Shown here piece by piece: positions 9,157 to 17,632 of a stretch of DNA of 64,000 nt. The stretch's first letter is position 1. Every line of letters begins with the position of its first letter. The notes beneath the pieces are model-generated. The model saw only the letters and a program-made list of their open reading frames with translations, was not told where the DNA came from and did not search any database. The DNA is from Sutterella megalosphaeroides (GTDB lineage: Bacteria > Pseudomonadota > Gammaproteobacteria > Burkholderiales > Burkholderiaceae_F): positions 1,560,001 to 1,624,000 of the forward strand of contig NZ_AP018786.1 in the NCBI RefSeq assembly GCF_003609995.1, given 5' to 3'. The position numbers and the translations under genes were made by a program.

Positions 9157-10152
9157 TCACAAACGAACGTTGCGGGCGGCGCGTTTCTGGGTTTCGTCGT
9201 CGCGGCGGTCGTAGCGGGTGGTGGTCTGAATGTTGGCGTGCCCCATCATGTTCTTGATCGTCACGATGTCGACCTTGTCGTCGAGAAGTCGTGTCGCGAA
9301 CGTTCGGCGCAGGTCATGCGGCGTGGTACGCTCATCGATTCCGGCTTCGTCGAGGCGCGTCTTCAAAATGAGACCGACGCTGCGCGGGTCGAGCGCCGTC
9401 GCGAGACTCAGTTCCCCGTTCTTTCGAATCCTCCCGAACATGCGGCCGGGTGCTTTGCCGCGGAAGCCGTCGATCCAGGCGTCGAGCGCCTCCGCCACTT
9501 CATCGGGAAGATAGACCGTGCGCTCCTTGTCCCCCTTACCGATAAGGGTGAGCGACGCGTCCTCCCGGTCGTAGTCCTCGAATCGAAGATCCGGAATTTC
9601 CCCGCGTCGCAGGCCGCAGCCCAACATGAGAAGCAGCATTGCCCGATCGCGCACCGTGCGGATGTCGGTTTCTTCGAGCACGCGAATGAGTTTTCCGCTC
9701 TCTCGGTAGGAAAGCGAGCGCCCCGCCATTTCGCGGGAAACCCGAACGCCCTTCACGGCCGAGATTTCGAGGAACGTCTCGTAGGGAAGGCGCTTCGAGA
9801 GCCAGGCCGCCTTCGCCACGCCTTTGATCGCCGACAAGTAGCAGTTGATGCAGGTACCCTGCCGCCCGCGCGGTTCGCCGTCCGCGCGCGGCCGGCCGCC
9901 CTCTTCCGCGAGTTTCGTGAGAATTCCGATCACGTAGTCGGCGCGCAGCTCCTGCCAGGGGCAGTCGTAGATGTCGGTCCAGCCGAGAAGGCGCGCGACG
10001 ACATTCAACTTCGAGGTCATCGAAACGCGGGAGTTCCGGGAATGGAGTCCCGCGAGATAGACGAGCGCGGGATTGCTCGCGGGTTTGCGAACGTCGGTCG
10101 AAAGAGCGAACGGCGCGTTCGCGGCTAGAACGATCGGGGCGGCGGCGGACAT
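9157..10152 (-). CDS. Tyrosine recombinase / phage-type integrase (XerC/D-like), 331 aa
   Basis: A site-specific recombinase that cuts and rejoins DNA through a tyrosine intermediate. The N-terminal half carries the SAM-like core-binding domain (about 25-125). The catalytic half shows the full set of active-site residues: Arg in GCGLRRGEI, Lys in GKGDKERTVYL, His and Arg in TPHDLRRTFATRL, His in MMGHANIQTTTRY, and the nucleophilic Tyr of TRYDRR. It is full length and apparently intact. No other phage or conjugation genes are adjacent, so it may be the relic of an integrated element, or a local DNA switch using the two direct repeats just beyond its 3' end. The ATG at 10152 was chosen; a later in-frame start is possible. 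Confidence 0.92.
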   Translation of the reverse strand: MSAAAPIVLAANAPFALSTDVRKPASNPALVYLAGLHSRNSRVSMTSKLNVVARLLGWTDIYDCPWQELRADYVIGILTKLAEEGGRPRADGEPRGRQGTCINCYLSAIKGVAKAAWLSKRLPYETFLEISAVKGVRVSREMAGRSLSYRESGKLIRVLEETDIRTVRDRAMLLLMLGCGLRRGEIPDLRFEDYDREDASLTLIGKGDKERTVYLPDEVAEALDAWIDGFRGKAPGRMFGRIRKNGELSLATALDPRSVGLILKTRLDEAGIDERTTPHDLRRTFATRLLDDKVDIVTIKNMMGHANIQTTTRYDRRDDETQKRAARNVRL

Positions 10153-10892
10153 GGCGGTGTTCCTCGGGGGGTCGGGCGGGAATTTCGGGAAGTCGTCGAT
10201 CCGAAGTATGAGCGGCTCGTTCGAAGCCCCCCCTAATAAAATCTTTCGGAACTTTTACTTCCTAGAAGCATAATTCTATCACGTTAGACTAGTTATAAGG
10301 TTTTGAGGCCTGATTTCGGTTCTTTTTACCTTCCTGAGCTTTGAGCTGGACTTCAGGCGCCGCGCTTCGATCAGCACCTCGGCTCCGTCCTTTTTCGAGC
10401 GTACCCGGTCCCGAGTGCCGCCTCGCCTTCGCGTCGTTTGCCGATGCGGCCGGAAGCGCAAAATTCGGCTCGAAATAAAGCCATACAAGTACTATGGGTA
10501 AGGTGCATTTGCAGTTTTCTCTGCACCCATCCTATCGACGGCAAACAAAGTAAGTCTTTTATTTGCACCTATGTTTACTCTCAAATTTGAGCCAACGGTC
10601 GGTGAAATTCGTCGGTGCAGACGGTGTTCACCTGGCCGGACCGACGATCGCCCCGCCGCTTGCCGCTGCGCCCGTCCGCGGGGTCGTTCCGGAGCGCTTT
10701 TCTCCGCAGTCGTCGTTTTCATTTGGCGTGAGTGCGTTCGGGTCGTGTCGCCTCCGTTTCTCCGCCCGAACAGTCGTTTTTCGATCGGAATGCCGCTTGA
10801 GGTGTCCTTTCATAAGGGGTCCGAATCAAAAATCTCCGTAAATCCCCATTACGTGCCACGGATATGCAAAAACTCGAAAATTTCAGTTGATT
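10153..10892. other. Intergenic region between recombinase and umuD
   Basis: Over 700 bases with no supported gene. A 114-codon plus-strand ORF (10571-10915) lacks a ribosome binding site and any domain signature. An imperfect hairpin lies at about 10494-10530 (ATGGGT...TGCACCCAT). AT-rich sequence at 10225-10310 may hold the recombinase promoter. Nothing else recognisable. Confidence 0.4.
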
Positions 10893-10921
10893 TTGCAACT
10901 CGGAATCAAATCTGACATAAT
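10885..10921 (+). promoter_or_regulatory. Predicted promoter and overlapping palindrome of umuDC
   Basis: TTGCAA (10893-10898), a 17-base spacer and CATAAT (10916-10921) make a plausible sigma-70 promoter. The -35 is overlapped by an inverted repeat, AGTTG at 10885-10889 and CAACT at 10896-10900, a candidate operator for an SOS repressor. The usual CTGT-N8-ACAG LexA box was not found. Confidence 0.45.
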
Positions 10922-11007
10922 GATTGTGTGGTACGAGCGTCGAACATTTGTGGAACGGATTTCAGATGTCCATACGTACCGATCACGAAGTCGTTTTTTC
11001 GAGAACC

Positions 11008-11745
11008 ATGTCTTCTTCCGATACCCCGTCTTCCGAGGTCCGCGAATCGGCTGCGGCACACGAAGCTCCTGAAGCTCCCGAAGTTTTCGACGTTTCCGAA
11101 GCGTCGAGTCTTTCGAGCTCAAGTCGCTCCGGCAACTTGAGCCGCAGTCGTACCCGAGTCCGTCGTTCTGCGCTCGACTGTTCCGCGGACTTGCTTTGCA
11201 GGTCCCGCGTCGGACAGCCGAACCCCGATCTTCCCGCTGGTTCTCTTCCTGCCAATCGTGCGGGGTGTTGTCTCGGCTCAAAGACCGAGACGGTCGACGG
11301 TTGCAATGAGCTCGGCCGAGATCCTCATTTCGAGCGCCTGTTTTTGGACTGCCTCGCCATTGCCGAAGTCGAGATGACGGCAAGTTGCGGCTTTCCTTCG
11401 CCCGCGATGGACTATCGGGTCGACGAACTCGACGTTGCATCCTACTTCGTGCGCGAGCCAGCAGCGACCTACATCGTGACCGCGCGCGGGGACTCCATGA
11501 TCGAAGCGGGCATTCTAGACGGGGACAAATTGTTCGTCGATCGGTCGCTCGAACCGAGAAACGGGGACATCGTGCTGGCGTTTTTCGACGGGAGCTTCAC
11601 CGTGAAGCGCCTTGTGTTGAAGAACGGTCGCCCCGAATTGCATCCGGAAAATTCGAGCGGCAAGTATTCGGTCCTGCGACCCGACCCCGAGAGCCTTTCG
11701 ATCGAAGGCGTCGTGGTGTCGTGCGGTCGGACGTTTCGTCGGTAA
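11008..11745 (+). CDS. umuD: UmuD-type S24 self-cleaving SOS protein with an unusual N-terminal extension
   Basis: The C-terminal 125 residues are a clear UmuD: the Cys-Gly autocleavage site lies in SCGFPSPAMDY, the nucleophilic Ser in ARGDSMIEAG, and the general-base Lys in FTVKRLVL. RecA filaments should trigger cleavage and so activate the neighbouring UmuC. E. coli UmuD has 24 residues up to the cleavage-site Cys, but here about 126 Ser/Arg-rich residues precede it if translation starts at 11008. Other in-frame ATGs are at 10966 and 11374, and no candidate has a strong Shine-Dalgarno, so the start is uncertain. The gene ends 12 bases before umuC, so the two form an operon. Confidence 0.82.
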   Translation: MSSSDTPSSEVRESAAAHEAPEAPEVFDVSEASSLSSSSRSGNLSRSRTRVRRSALDCSADLLCRSRVGQPNPDLPAGSLPANRAGCCLGSKTETVDGCNELGRDPHFERLFLDCLAIAEVEMTASCGFPSPAMDYRVDELDVASYFVREPAATYIVTARGDSMIEAGILDGDKLFVDRSLEPRNGDIVLAFFDGSFTVKRLVLKNGRPELHPENSSGKYSVLRPDPESLSIEGVVVSCGRTFRR

Positions 11746-11757
11746 TCGGAGGCCGTG

Positions 11758-13050
11758 ATGGCGCGCATCTGCTTTCACCTTGACGCGAATTCCTTTTACG
11801 CGTCGTGCGAACGGCTCTTTCGTCCCGACCTGCGAACGAAGCCCGTGGTGGTCTTGTCGAACAACGACGGCTGCATCGTCGCGCTCACCCGCGAGGCGAA
11901 GGCACTGGGACTCAAGCGCGGCACGCCGCTCTTTCAAATCCGTGAAATCCTTGAGAAAAACGAGGTCGCGGTCTTTTCGTCGAACTACGAACTCTATCAG
12001 TCGATCTCGGATCGGGTTGCCTCGATCATCGTGCGTGCGGTGCCCGAACTCGAACGCTATTCGATCGACGAGGTCTTTGGCGATCTGACGGGGCTCCCGA
12101 AACACCCCGACGATGTGGTTCGAGAAATTCGCTCGACCATCTTGCAGTGGACGCGCATTCCCTGCTGTGCGGGCATCGCCCCGACGAAGACGCTCGCCAA
12201 GTTGTGCGACCACTTCGCCAAAACCTACCCCGCGTTCGGCGGGCAACTCAATTGGTTCGATCTGACGCCCGAGCGCCGGGTGCGGGCGCTCGCCCTCACC
12301 CCAATCCGGAAAATCTGGGGGATCGGCGGACGCATGGCCGAGAAACTCGGAAACATGGGCGTTCAGACCGCGGCCGACTTTCTGAAAATCCCCTCGGGGA
12401 GCATTCGTCGGATTTTCGGGGTCGTCCTCGAATGCACTCACCTCGAACTTCAAGGGGTCGAATGCCTTCCGCTTGAACCGACCCCGAAGCAGCGGCTTCA
12501 GATTTGTCGGTCGCGTAGTTTCGGGGAACCGTGCTTCGAAATCGAGGACATCAAGGCGTCGGTCACGACGCACATCGCCGAGTCGACGCGGATGCTCCGA
12601 CGGGAGTCGCTCACCGCGAAGCGTCTGCGGGTCTACTTCTTCACGGATCCCTTCCGCACCGACCTCCCCTCTTACGCTGCGGACGTCGAGCGGGAATTCT
12701 TCGAGCCGACGAACGACGTCCTCGAACTCACTTGCGCCGCGCTCGATCTCGTCGACCGGATGTTCCGAAAAGGGTTCGCCTACAAAAAAGCGGGGATCAT
12801 TCTGACCGATCTCGTGGGTCTCCGGGAGCGCGACGCCGAGCGCTCCCTCTTCGCGGAACCCGAGAGCGACCTCAAAAAGGAGCGGAGCCGCGAACTCATG
12901 GCGACGCTTGACGGACTCGAGAAGCGCTTCGGTAAAGGGACGGTCGTCCCCGCCGCGGCGCTCCTTTCCTCCCGATGGCGGATGAAGCAGGATCGAAAAT
13001 CCCGGTGCTCCACGACGCGGTGGGACGAACTGATTGAGACCGCGTCGTGA
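11758..13050 (+). CDS. umuC: UmuC-type Y-family DNA polymerase V catalytic subunit
   Basis: A translesion DNA polymerase that inserts bases opposite damaged template after SOS induction. Palm-domain metal ligands are seen in [16 protein letters not shown] and in YSIDEVF. The helix-hairpin-helix region ([18 protein letters not shown]) and the little-finger domain follow, and the C-terminal segment ([11 protein letters not shown]...) matches UmuC. The full-length product is about 430 residues. The ATG at 11758 is preferred over the GTG at 11755 because of its spacing from GGAGG at 11748-11752. It is co-transcribed with umuD and ends at a very strong hairpin. Confidence 0.95.
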   Translation: MARICFHLDANSFYASCERLFRPDLRTKPVVVLSNNDGCIVALTREAKALGLKRGTPLFQIREILEKNEVAVFSSNYELYQSISDRVASIIVRAVPELERYSIDEVFGDLTGLPKHPDDVVREIRSTILQWTRIPCCAGIAPTKTLAKLCDHFAKTYPAFGGQLNWFDLTPERRVRALALTPIRKIWGIGGRMAEKLGNMGVQTAADFLKIPSGSIRRIFGVVLECTHLELQGVECLPLEPTPKQRLQICRSRSFGEPCFEIEDIKASVTTHIAESTRMLRRESLTAKRLRVYFFTDPFRTDLPSYAADVEREFFEPTNDVLELTCAALDLVDRMFRKGFAYKKAGIILTDLVGLRERDAERSLFAEPESDLKKERSRELMATLDGLEKRFGKGTVVPAAALLSSRWRMKQDRKSRCSTTRWDELIETAS

Positions 13051-13057
13051 GAGCTGA

Positions 13058-13095
13058 AAATACAAACACCTCCTGTTAAGGAGGTGTTTGTATTT
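13058..13095 (+). terminator. Bidirectional terminator between umuC and the DUF4241 gene
   Basis: A perfect 17-pair stem (13058-13074 with 13079-13095) has a four-base loop, with A-rich and T-rich flanks that allow termination in both directions. Confidence 0.92.
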
Positions 13096-13206
13096 GGAAA
13101 GACTGAAATTTCGACAGTCGATCGAAGAGGGAGAACACGCGACCTCCCCGCCTTCCTCTTTGCGCTTCGGAGAATTCGCGACGGCGAAGAGGCAATCGTC
13201 CGTGGT

Positions 13207-14085
13207 TCAGGAATCCCGGTTCGGGTAGCTCTCTTCGATGTCGATGAAGCGTACGTACACGGCGCAAACGTCGCCCTTGGCGTCGTACCCGAAGTAGACG
13301 GGATAGCAGCCGTCGCCCCAGCCGGAAGCGAAGACGGGCAGATTGCAGTCGGTGTCGGGCACCGTCCAGTTGAGCCAGTCGCCGTACTCTTCCTGATACT
13401 TTGGGTGAGCTTTCGCGTTTTCTTCGAGCAGATCGGAGAACAGGTCGTTGTAGGGATCGATGTCGGGGTCTTCTTCCAGGCGCTTGGCCCAGTAGTCTTT
13501 GAAGGCCGCCTGCGTCCGAACGTCTGCTATGCAACCCATCCCGGCATCGACGTCGAATCCGAAAAATTCCCCCTCGCTCAAGTCTTGGCTCAGGTCTTCG
13601 TGACCTGTCATGCCCAACTCGTAGCGAACGGGCTTTTCCGTTCGGATCGCCACCTTGACGCAGGCGTAGCGGTTACCGTATTTCTTGCTGGGAACTACGC
13701 AGATTTTGACGGGATAGGTCCCGGCGGGGATCGTCTGAATAAAGGGCGGCGTCTCTTCCAACGCCATCAGCGGGTCACATGCGAAGACCGTTCCGGTCGG
13801 GAAATGCACGGTCCCGATGTCGAGCACGTCGACCGCCATACCTCCAATAACCTTCTCTGTAAATTGGGCGTCCAAGTCCGTTTTGCAGACGAGTTTGTCC
13901 TTGATGGATTGGTATTTCTCAAGCCATTCGTCGGTCGGCACGATCGTTCCCTCCGAGACGTTTGAGAGGAGCGTCGGTCGGCTTTCGACGATGCCGAGCC
14001 GCTCTCCTCCAATTGCAGAGTCAGGATTGACGGATTCATCATGAGCCAGCGGCTCGGCGTTTGTCAAGATCGTATTCGGCTGCAC
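13207..14085 (-). CDS. DUF4241 domain protein
   Basis: About 290 residues. It shows the landmarks of DUF4241: HFPTGTVFACDPLMALEETP, then PPFIQTIPAGTYPVKI, the VDAGMGCIADV segment, and the C-terminal ASGWGDGCYPVYFGYDAKGD. DUF4241 proteins often stand alone next to toxins or polymorphic effectors, but the function is not established, and no toxin domain is seen in the neighbours. The only upstream in-frame start is the GTG at 14085, with no good Shine-Dalgarno. The gene follows the EamA transporter by 26 bases on the same strand, so they may share a transcript. Confidence 0.85.
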   Translation of the reverse strand: MQPNTILTNAEPLAHDESVNPDSAIGGERLGIVESRPTLLSNVSEGTIVPTDEWLEKYQSIKDKLVCKTDLDAQFTEKVIGGMAVDVLDIGTVHFPTGTVFACDPLMALEETPPFIQTIPAGTYPVKICVVPSKKYGNRYACVKVAIRTEKPVRYELGMTGHEDLSQDLSEGEFFGFDVDAGMGCIADVRTQAAFKDYWAKRLEEDPDIDPYNDLFSDLLEENAKAHPKYQEEYGDWLNWTVPDTDCNLPVFASGWGDGCYPVYFGYDAKGDVCAVYVRFIDIEESYPNRDS

Positions 14086-14111
14086 GTGAACGTGATTTGC
14101 GCCCTCCTCTC

Positions 14112-15047
14112 TTACGATTCGGCGGATTTTGCGGTTTCGGATGCCGGATGCAGAGCCCGCTTCGGGCGGTTGAGCGAAAGAATCACGAGGTTAAGGAGCA
14201 CGGCGCCTGCCCCGACCAACTCCCAGGGCCCGAACGTCACGCCGAGAAAGAGGGACGAAAGCACTACCGCGGAAAGCGGCTGGCTGGAAAGCAGCAGTCC
14301 GGAGACCGCGGGCGAAATGAGCTTCGTGCTCGCGAGATAAAAGCGAAACGCGAGCACCGTCCCGACGACGATGATGACGAGGCACGAGGCGATGGCCTCC
14401 GGCGACCACACGACGTCGGCCGCCCAAGGAGGATTCACAACGCTGATCAAACAGCCGCCTGCGAAAAGACCCCACCCCGACGTGAGCCCCGGGCCGATGC
14501 GCGAGAGGAGCTTCTGCGGTTGAATGGTCGTGAAGGCGCCCGCCGCCGCGGAGAGGAGCGCGAAACCGGCACCCGCGAAGGAAAAGTCGAGCGTGGAGAG
14601 GTCCCCCTTCGTCACGAGGCAGCCGACGCCGAAAAGGGCCGAAACGAAGCAGAAGAGCTCGTGCGGCAGGATGCGGCGCCCGTCGTGTAAGGCGAGCCAG
14701 AGAAGGATCAGGAGCGGCACCGTCGTGAGGAGCACTGTGGCCGTACCCGCGTTGGTGTAGGAGATCGCGAGAAAGAGCGAGTATTGCCCCGTCAGTACGC
14801 CCGCGCCGTAAAGCACGACCGAGGGAAAGTTCTCGCGGGTGAAAACCGGCCGCACGACGTTCTTGCGCTGCAGGAGGTACTCGGTTGCGATGAGGATGGC
14901 GCCCGAGGCGAGGAGCCGTACCGAGACGAGGTCGGACGGTTTGAAGCCGAGGATCGAGAAAAGATGCTGGGCGACGACGCTCATGACCCCCCAACAGAGG
15001 CCGGCCGACAAGGCAAGAAGGATGCCTCGAGTTTGGTTGCTGAACAT
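14112..15047 (-). CDS. EamA-family (DMT superfamily) inner-membrane transporter
   Basis: 311 residues with about ten hydrophobic segments arranged as two EamA repeats (about 8-142 and 152-290). The repeats are marked by LCWGVMSVVAQHLF near the N-terminus and the TNAGTATVLLTTVPLL helix before the midpoint. Family members export or import small metabolites and amino acids; the substrate is unknown here. The charged tail (NRPKRALHPASETAKSAES) is cytoplasmic. It is probably the first gene of a two-gene unit with the DUF4241 gene. Confidence 0.9.
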   Translation of the reverse strand: MFSNQTRGILLALSAGLCWGVMSVVAQHLFSILGFKPSDLVSVRLLASGAILIATEYLLQRKNVVRPVFTRENFPSVVLYGAGVLTGQYSLFLAISYTNAGTATVLLTTVPLLILLWLALHDGRRILPHELFCFVSALFGVGCLVTKGDLSTLDFSFAGAGFALLSAAAGAFTTIQPQKLLSRIGPGLTSGWGLFAGGCLISVVNPPWAADVVWSPEAIASCLVIIVVGTVLAFRFYLASTKLISPAVSGLLLSSQPLSAVVLSSLFLGVTFGPWELVGAGAVLLNLVILSLNRPKRALHPASETAKSAES

Positions 15048-15615
15048 ACGAAGATCGGTCGCAGGGAGCGGCCGGAAAAAAAAGAAACACTTCCCGAAAG
15101 GGAAAACCTAGATTACCTGAAAACAAAACGGGATGCGTATGGACCGCGAGCGGACGGAGGGCGGAAGCCCCCGATCGCGCCGTTCCGACCGGCGGGAGGA
15201 ACGTGGGGCGAAGCAGCACCGGAGCAAGTCGAGTTGTCGTTCTGCGACACGCCCCGGTTGATCGGTGAGGAGGACGGGCCCGAGCTCGAAAGCGCCGAAG
15301 CGTTCGAGGTTCGCAACGGCCGCTGCGTCGAGCTCTCCTTCGCACCAAGAGACCAACCCGAGAAGCGTTCGACGGGAGCAGTGTCGGGCCAAGCTTTGAA
15401 GCCGTCACCCATGACCGGTGAGTCGACGGCTTCGTCGGGACTCGGTCGTTCCTCCCCCGTTACGACCGAGCTCCGACAACGGATGCGGAAGATTTCCCAC
15501 GGGATGGAAACATCATGCCAATTCGTCGCTTCGGATCCTTGACACGGGGTGCATGGATATTGCCGTTTTCTAGCAACCCACGCGAAGAGCGACTACAGCC
15601 GGAGCGATTCGTACC
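15048..15615. other. Intergenic region upstream of the EamA gene
   Basis: About 570 bases. Several overlapping frames are open on both strands because of high GC content, but none has a start signal or a recognisable domain. I see no RNA gene. Confidence 0.4.
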
Positions 15616-15655
15616 GGGTGGGTTGAACAAAACCCACCCCGCTCGGGGTGGGTTT
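15616..15655 (-). terminator. Terminator of the GNAT gene, with a competing alternative hairpin
   Basis: On the minus strand an 11-pair stem (15630-15640 with 15645-15655) is followed by TTTTGTT. A third repeat arm at 15616-15624 can pair instead with 15631-15639, so two mutually exclusive hairpins are possible. Confidence 0.75.
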
Positions 15656-15765
15656 CAGACACGGACGCGAAGGATCGCGGGATTCTTCGAGGAAGGTGCG
15701 GTTTTCCGTAGGGTCCTCTCGGAAAAGACGCAGAGTCCGCGACCTTGGGTCGGTCGTACGAGGGC

Positions 15766-16374
15766 TCAGGCCATCGTCACCGTCACCGAGCTCGAGTCGG
15801 ATTCGGCGTAGCCCATGAGGAAGTCGACGCGGGCCTTGTCGAGGAGCTCGGGCTTCTCGGCGGGATCCGTCAAGGCGAGGACCTGGCTGTAGGGGAGGAG
15901 CTCACCCGCGGGATCGCCCTCGACCGTGAGGCCGTACTCGGCAAAGAGACGGAAGCCGAATCGCCCGTAGTAGGCGGGATCGCCCAAGACGACCATCCAC
16001 TTTTCGTTGGCAAGGCGGCACTGACGGAGGCACTCTTCGATGAGGACCGAACCGATGCCGCGCGAGCGCCGTTCCTGCTTCACGCAAATGGGGGCGAGGA
16101 GGACGGCCCCGATCTCGTCGCCGTAGGCGGTCGTGATCGTCGTGCGGGAAAGCAGCACGTGCCCGACGAGTTCCTGCGTTTCTTCGTCAAGTGCGACGAA
16201 TTCGTTGGGGAACTGAAGCGCACGGGCCGGGTCGTTGCGAAGACGGTGAACGAGCTCGGCTTCGGTACCGTCCTTATGAACGGCGGTGGCAAACGCTTCC
16301 GTAATGAAGGCGGCGAGTTCGGCCCCGGTGCACGGAGCGTGGATGTAGTCGAGAATGCGGACGGACTGCGTCAT
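15766..16374 (-). CDS. GNAT-family N-acetyltransferase (YhbS-like)
   Basis: A predicted acetyl-CoA-dependent acetyltransferase of 202 residues. The acetyl-CoA binding motif A is present in the ...VKQERRSRGIGSVLIEECL segment, and the YhbS-type motif VLGDPAYYGRFGF follows; the tail matches that branch. The acceptor could be a small molecule or a protein N-terminus. An in-frame upstream extension exists to 16638, but the ATG at 16374 has GGAGA at the right distance and begins where homology is expected (MTQSVRILDY). It lies 70 bases downstream of the broken GIY-YIG gene on the same strand. Confidence 0.9.
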   Translation of the reverse strand: MTQSVRILDYIHAPCTGAELAAFITEAFATAVHKDGTEAELVHRLRNDPARALQFPNEFVALDEETQELVGHVLLSRTTITTAYGDEIGAVLLAPICVKQERRSRGIGSVLIEECLRQCRLANEKWMVVLGDPAYYGRFGFRLFAEYGLTVEGDPAGELLPYSQVLALTDPAEKPELLDKARVDFLMGYAESDSSSVTVTMA

Positions 16375-16444
16375 GGCGAGTCTCCGAAAAGTTTGCGATT
16401 CTCGAAGTATATCGGGCTCAAGGCCCGACAGGGTCGACCGATGG

Positions 16445-17213
16445 TTACCGCTCGGACGAATGCGCAGCCTCGGCCTTGAGACGAAGGGCCTGCAAATTCT
16501 CGCCTTGATACGAGAAGTAAAGCGGGCCTTGATAAGCGCCGGAGCGGTTCCTCTTGCCTTCCGGTATGAAATCCCTCGTAAAGCCCGAGAGTGTGTAGGT
16601 TTTCCCCAAGTATTCGATTTTGTTGTCGGCGACGACACGAACCTCGACTCCGGTCGGCTCGAAAACGATCGCCTCCCCCCTCACGGATCCCAACCATATC
16701 GAAGCGGAAACGCGAGGCGCGACAGCCCGAACGCTCGGGGCCGCTCTCGGGCGCCGCCGGCTCGGCCTTCGAGGGCTTCTTCGGCGCCACGGGTCCGGGC
16801 AGCGCCCCTTGGCTCGGGCGCTCTTCGCGGACGGGTTTGTTGTCTTCGTAGAGCGTGATCACAGCGTCGTCGATGATCGCGGCGAGGTCGCGGAACGTTT
16901 CAAGCGCAAGTTGCGGCGGAACGTTGAAAAACTCGCGGTTCCGGCGGATACGCAGGTGTGTGAGCCGGTCAATGAGCTTGTGAACGTGTTTTTCGACTTC
17001 ATGGTACTTGACGGTACGGATCGTTGCGTAGATCGAAAACGGAAGCGGCACGGCCGTGTTGTCGAGCTCCTTGGAGCGCACGTTCACGGGGCGCGCGCTC
17101 TTGCCGATCTTGATCCAGTCTTCTCGGAAGCTTTCGTTGGTGAGGATATAGACGTAGCCGGCTTTCTCGTCGTTGCCGGAAGACGGAGGCGCAGGGGTCA
17201 CGGTTGAGCTCAT
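16445..17213 (-). pseudogene. GIY-YIG (MUG113/T5orf172-like) plus DUF4357 protein, frameshifted
   Basis: The first 130 residues carry a GIY-YIG-type nuclease fold (GYVYILTNESFREDWIKIGKS... and the ...RNREFFNVPPQLALETF segment). A linker leads to a C-terminal DUF4357 domain (VFEPTGVEVRVV, IEYLGKTYTLSGFTRDFIPE, NRSGAYQGPLYFSY). The two halves are in different frames. The break lies at a run of six C on the plus strand (16675-16680, six G in the gene): removing one base gives a continuous protein of about 255 residues. As written, ribosomes read into an unrelated Arg-rich tail. The start ATG at 17213 has only a weak Shine-Dalgarno. The break could be a true mutation, a phase-variable run, or a sequencing error. 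Confidence 0.85.
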
Positions 17214-17305
17214 GGGGTGAAAACGAACGCACGGCGAATTGTACCCGACCCGCGCTCTCCCCTTCGGCGTTCCGAATCGCCCCCGAGGCCCGCAAACGCG
17301 ACGTC

Positions 17306-17311
17306 TATAAT
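17306..17311 (+). promoter_or_regulatory. -10 element (TATAAT) of the lipoprotein gene
   Basis: A consensus TATAAT lies 83 bases before the lipoprotein ATG. No good -35 is seen at the usual distance. Confidence 0.4.
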
Positions 17312-17393
17312 TCCTTCCGACCGACGCACCGAATTTTTCGGTGCCCCCGAACAGTTTTCGGGACAACTCGACGTTATCCACAGGAGAAAACCC

Positions 17394-17546
17394 ATGCGGA
17401 AGATTTCCATCGTCCTCGTCGCCCTCACGGCGGCCTCCCTTGCGGGCTGCGCGCGAAACCACATGACGGGCCCCGCCTCGCTCGGCGACGGCACCAACAT
17501 TATCGGTTCCTACAGCAAGGCTGTGACTGCTCCCCGTCCAAGCTGA
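17394..17546 (+). pseudogene. 5' fragment of a small lipoprotein gene interrupted by the TnpB element
   Basis: The ATG at 17394 follows AGGAGA and opens a lipoprotein signal peptide (MRKISIVLVALTAASLAGC) whose lipobox is LAGC. The mature part reads ARNHMTGPASLGDGTNIIG and SYSKA, then the frame runs into the end of the mobile element and stops at 17546 after only 50 residues. The missing part of the gene reappears on the other side of the element at about 18874. Joining them after codon 17520-17522 restores one frame. The function of the lipoprotein is unknown. Confidence 0.8.
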
Positions 17547-17632
17547 CGCTTGGGCGAGGCTTCCTGCTTCTTCGCAGACGGCCGGGCATGCCCGGACTTA
17601 CACCCGCTCCACAGGCTTTTCGCGCAACTTTA
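17523..17632 (-). ncRNA. Predicted omega-RNA 3' end of the TnpB element
   Basis: Past the tnpB stop the minus strand carries GGGCATGCCC and a hairpin with arms AAGC and GCTT inside CCTCGCCC...GGACGGGGAGCAGTCAC. This is the layout of the omega-RNA scaffold, which ends at the right end of the element. RNA past the tip would copy flanking lipoprotein sequence (complement of 17522 leftward) as the guide. The 5' limit probably lies within tnpB and is not defined here. Confidence 0.6.

Noticed and set aside
8906-9214. Plus-strand ORF beginning MKFQELLNHGPAAFF
   Set aside because: Overlaps the 3' end of the recombinase and loses protein-like character after about 30 residues; at most a remnant.
10571-10915. 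Plus-strand ORF of 114 codons before umuD
   Set aside because: No Shine-Dalgarno, odd composition, and it overlaps the predicted umuD promoter.
14784-15542. Plus-strand ORF running from the EamA gene into the intergenic region
   Set aside because: Charged shadow frame of the EamA gene with no start signal or domain.
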